Assembly: GCA_022353185.1 (NCBI GenBank)
Contig: JAKRWB010000597.1
Span: 1-7,342 of the forward strand
Reading direction: 5' to 3'
DNA from: ANME-2 cluster archaeon
GTDB taxonomy: Archaea; Halobacteriota; Methanosarcinia; Methanosarcinales; Methanocomedenaceae
Length of the DNA: 7,342 nt
The notes under the pieces were generated by a model. The model was not told the DNA's origin. It did not search any database and saw nothing but the letters and a program-made list of their open reading frames with translations. This document shows, one piece after another, positions 6,079-7,342 of the stretch (position 1 is its first letter; the number at the start of each line of letters is the position of its first letter). A program made the position numbers and the translations under genes.

Positions 6079-6083
6079 CTCCC
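6079..6083 (-). promoter_or_regulatory. Ribosome binding site of the 381-residue gene
   Basis: GGGAG on the minus strand lies 8 nt before ATG 6070 and supports that start over the internal Met11. Confidence 0.5.
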
Positions 6084-6106
6084 TTTAATTTAAGTGCATT
6101 TAATTG

Positions 6107-6116
6107 TTTAAAAAAG
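6107..6116 (-). promoter_or_regulatory. Possible TATA-like box for the 381-residue gene
   Basis: TTTTTTAAAC on the minus strand would put transcription start near 6086, just before the SD at 6079-6083. Spacing fits an archaeal promoter; the match is AT-rich and unspecific. Confidence 0.3.
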
Positions 6117-6168
6117 TACCTTATGCTTAATTATTGTTGTCCCTGCACTTCCAGACATTTATTATAGG

Positions 6169-6176
6169 TATATATA
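6169..6176 (+). promoter_or_regulatory. TATA box for the nucleotidyltransferase gene
   Basis: TATATATA, preceded by ATAGG, lies 59 nt before the ATG at 6236. Initiation about 25 nt downstream would give a leader of roughly 35-40 nt. It is the clearest TATA element in the window. It also argues against the longer frame opening at 6134, which lies upstream of it. Confidence 0.5.
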
Positions 6177-6235
6177 CATTAAGTTTAACTTCAGTTCAAA
6201 TATTGAATATATCATTCTTTACAAAAAGTATTGCC

Positions 6236-7246
6236 ATGAAAGTAATAATACCCGCAGCTGGCGCCGGCACACGATTGTTCCCACATACCCACACCAAACC
6301 AAAATCAATGGTGTATATTGCAGGTAAACCCATTATAGGGCATATACTTGACAGGATGATAGACCTTGAACCTGAAGAGGTTATACTGATAGTCGGGTAC
6401 CGGAAGGAACTGTTGATACCCTACGTGAATAAGCATTATAGTAATGTTTTCAATATACGGTATGTCGACCAGGATGAAAGACTTGGCCTCGGACATTCCA
6501 TATACTTGACTAAGGATGATGTGGGCGATTCTGACATTATGATTGCTCTGGGGGATATGATATTCAAATCCGGCTACCTGGATTTCTACGAGCAGCATAA
6601 GAATAACGGCCAGTGTTCGGGTTCCATCGGTGTGAGAGAGGTGGACGAGCCGCAAAAATACGGTATTGTTGAACTGGAACCGGAATCTTCCTGTATAAAA
6701 CAATTGGAGGAAAAACCCGCAAATCCGACTTCGAATCTGGGTATTGCTGGTGTGTATTTTATCCAGGATACTCCACTGTTGTTCCATGTGCTGGACTGGA
6801 TGCTTGAGAATAATATCAAGACGCGGGGAGAGTACCAGTTGACTGATGCGATGCAGGAGATGATAAAGCGCGGTAGTAGATTCAAGACCTTTACTGTTTC
6901 CAGCTGGTACGACTGCGGGCATGCTGAGTCCCTGCTTGAGACGAACAGAGTGCTCTTGGATGAGAAGGAAAATTCGAACGGAAAATATGAGATTGTGGAT
7001 TCGGTGATAATTCACCCTGTGGCTATCGGTGATAATGTCAGGGTGGTCAATTCGGTTATTGGGCCACATGCTTCCGTTGCAAGTGATACGTTTATTGAGA
7101 ATTCAATTATTTCCAATAGTGTGATAGGAGAGAGAACCCACATATCGAAAGTAAATCTGCAGTCGTCAATTATTGGTGATGATGCAAATCTTGTGGGTAA
7201 ACATAATTCATTAAATATTGGGGATTCGTCCTCGATTGAGTTTTAA
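6236..7246 (+). CDS. Sugar-1-phosphate nucleotidyltransferase with left-handed beta-helix tail
   Basis: A 336-residue enzyme that joins a sugar 1-phosphate to an NTP to make an NDP-sugar for glycan or surface polymer synthesis in the cytosol. The nucleotide-binding signature AAGAGTRLFP (7-16) with K23 opens the Rossmann-like domain. LGDMIF (105-110) supplies the metal-binding Asp, and EEKP (158-161), GEYQLTDAM (198-206) and WYDCG (224-228) are typical RmlA/GlmU-type elements. Residues about 252-336 form hexapeptide-like repeats (VIIHPVAIGDNV, VIGPHASVAS, IISNSVIGER). This tail is short and resembles RmlA-long or archaeal nucleotidyltransferases more than bifunctional GlmU acetyltransferases. 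The start is ATG 6236; the frame is open to 6134, but that N-terminus has no family match. No clear SD. Glucose-1-phosphate thymidylyl- or uridylyltransferase are both possible; the exact sugar and nucleotide cannot be told. Confidence 0.88.
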   Translation: MKVIIPAAGAGTRLFPHTHTKPKSMVYIAGKPIIGHILDRMIDLEPEEVILIVGYRKELLIPYVNKHYSNVFNIRYVDQDERLGLGHSIYLTKDDVGDSDIMIALGDMIFKSGYLDFYEQHKNNGQCSGSIGVREVDEPQKYGIVELEPESSCIKQLEEKPANPTSNLGIAGVYFIQDTPLLFHVLDWMLENNIKTRGEYQLTDAMQEMIKRGSRFKTFTVSSWYDCGHAESLLETNRVLLDEKENSNGKYEIVDSVIIHPVAIGDNVRVVNSVIGPHASVASDTFIENSIISNSVIGERTHISKVNLQSSIIGDDANLVGKHNSLNIGDSSSIEF

Positions 7247-7260
7247 GATATTGATATAAT

Positions 7261-7341
7261 TCAATCAATCGCAACAGGCGGGGCGATGGGTGAGTGCAGT
7301 AACGCCGGGTTTTCAGTCCTTTCCAGACCTGTATCCAATAG
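7261..7341 (-). CDS. Possible C-terminal end of a gene cut by the window edge
   Basis: A minus-strand frame is open from the right edge for 26 codons to TGA at 7261-7263, ending in NPALLHSPIAPPVAID. If real, it converges on the nucleotidyltransferase with 14 bp between stops. The higher G+C content resembles the coding stretches on the left. Another minus frame and a plus frame (ATG 7286) are also open here, so the choice is weak and the product is not recognised. Confidence 0.25.
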   Translation of the reverse strand, partial: LLDTGLERTENPALLHSPIAPPVAID

Positions 7342-7342
7342 C

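Noticed and set aside
6134..6235. 34-residue N-terminal extension of the nucleotidyltransferase
   Set aside because: The extension has no family match, spans the TATA box, and the enzyme's conserved N-terminus begins at the ATG at 6236.
6305..7069. 254-codon minus-strand frame
   Set aside because: Antisense shadow of the nucleotidyltransferase, with no recognisable domain.
7247..7342. tRNA or other structured RNA gene
   Set aside because: GGGTTTTCAGTCC only loosely resembles a T arm, and no cloverleaf or acceptor pairing could be found.

Overview
The window looks like a chromosomal segment of a methanogen-related archaeon, most likely of the Methanosarcinales / ANME-2 type. This is inferred from several signs: a short archaeal-type ribose-phosphate pyrophosphokinase, TATA-like boxes in place of -35/-10 promoters, ribosome binding sites matching the archaeal anti-SD (GGAGGTG), frequent GTG/TTG starts, and group II intron remains like those known from Methanosarcina. 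No marker gene fixes the species.

Layout, left to right. Bases 1-137 hold the 3' ends of two group II introns, one apparently nested inside domain V of the other (a twintron-like arrangement). Most of both lies off the left edge and no reverse transcriptase is visible here. Bases 138-266 are the downstream exon and spacer, carrying a short frame that begins inside the intron. A 52-residue protein with a perfect SD follows at 267-425 (+).

Bases 431-3098 are a compact minus-strand operon read right to left: prs (PRPP synthase), then two U32-family proteins. These match the UbiU/UbiV pair in gene order, in overall sequence pattern and in the spacing of the Fe-S cysteines. Bacterial UbiU and UbiV carry 4Fe-4S clusters and support O2-independent hydroxylation. 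An archaeal pair fused to a PRPP-supply gene is the most biologically suggestive part of the window.

Bases 3260-4486 (+) encode a 12-TM-type major facilitator transporter. Its conserved first membrane segment lies upstream of any usable ATG/GTG/TTG, so the gene either starts at a rare codon or has a small indel. Its 3' end overlaps by 20 bp the 3' end of a convergent RimI-like GNAT acetyltransferase. That acetyltransferase sits downstream, in a likely two-gene operon, of a 381-residue cytosolic protein of unknown function with an N-terminal coiled coil (4925-6070, minus). A divergent intergenic region (6071-6235) with TATA-like boxes leads to a sugar-1-phosphate nucleotidyltransferase with a left-handed beta-helix tail (6236-7246, +). 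The last 96 bases hold at most the C-terminal end of a minus-strand gene cut by the window edge.

No CRISPR array, tRNA, rRNA or complete insertion sequence was seen.
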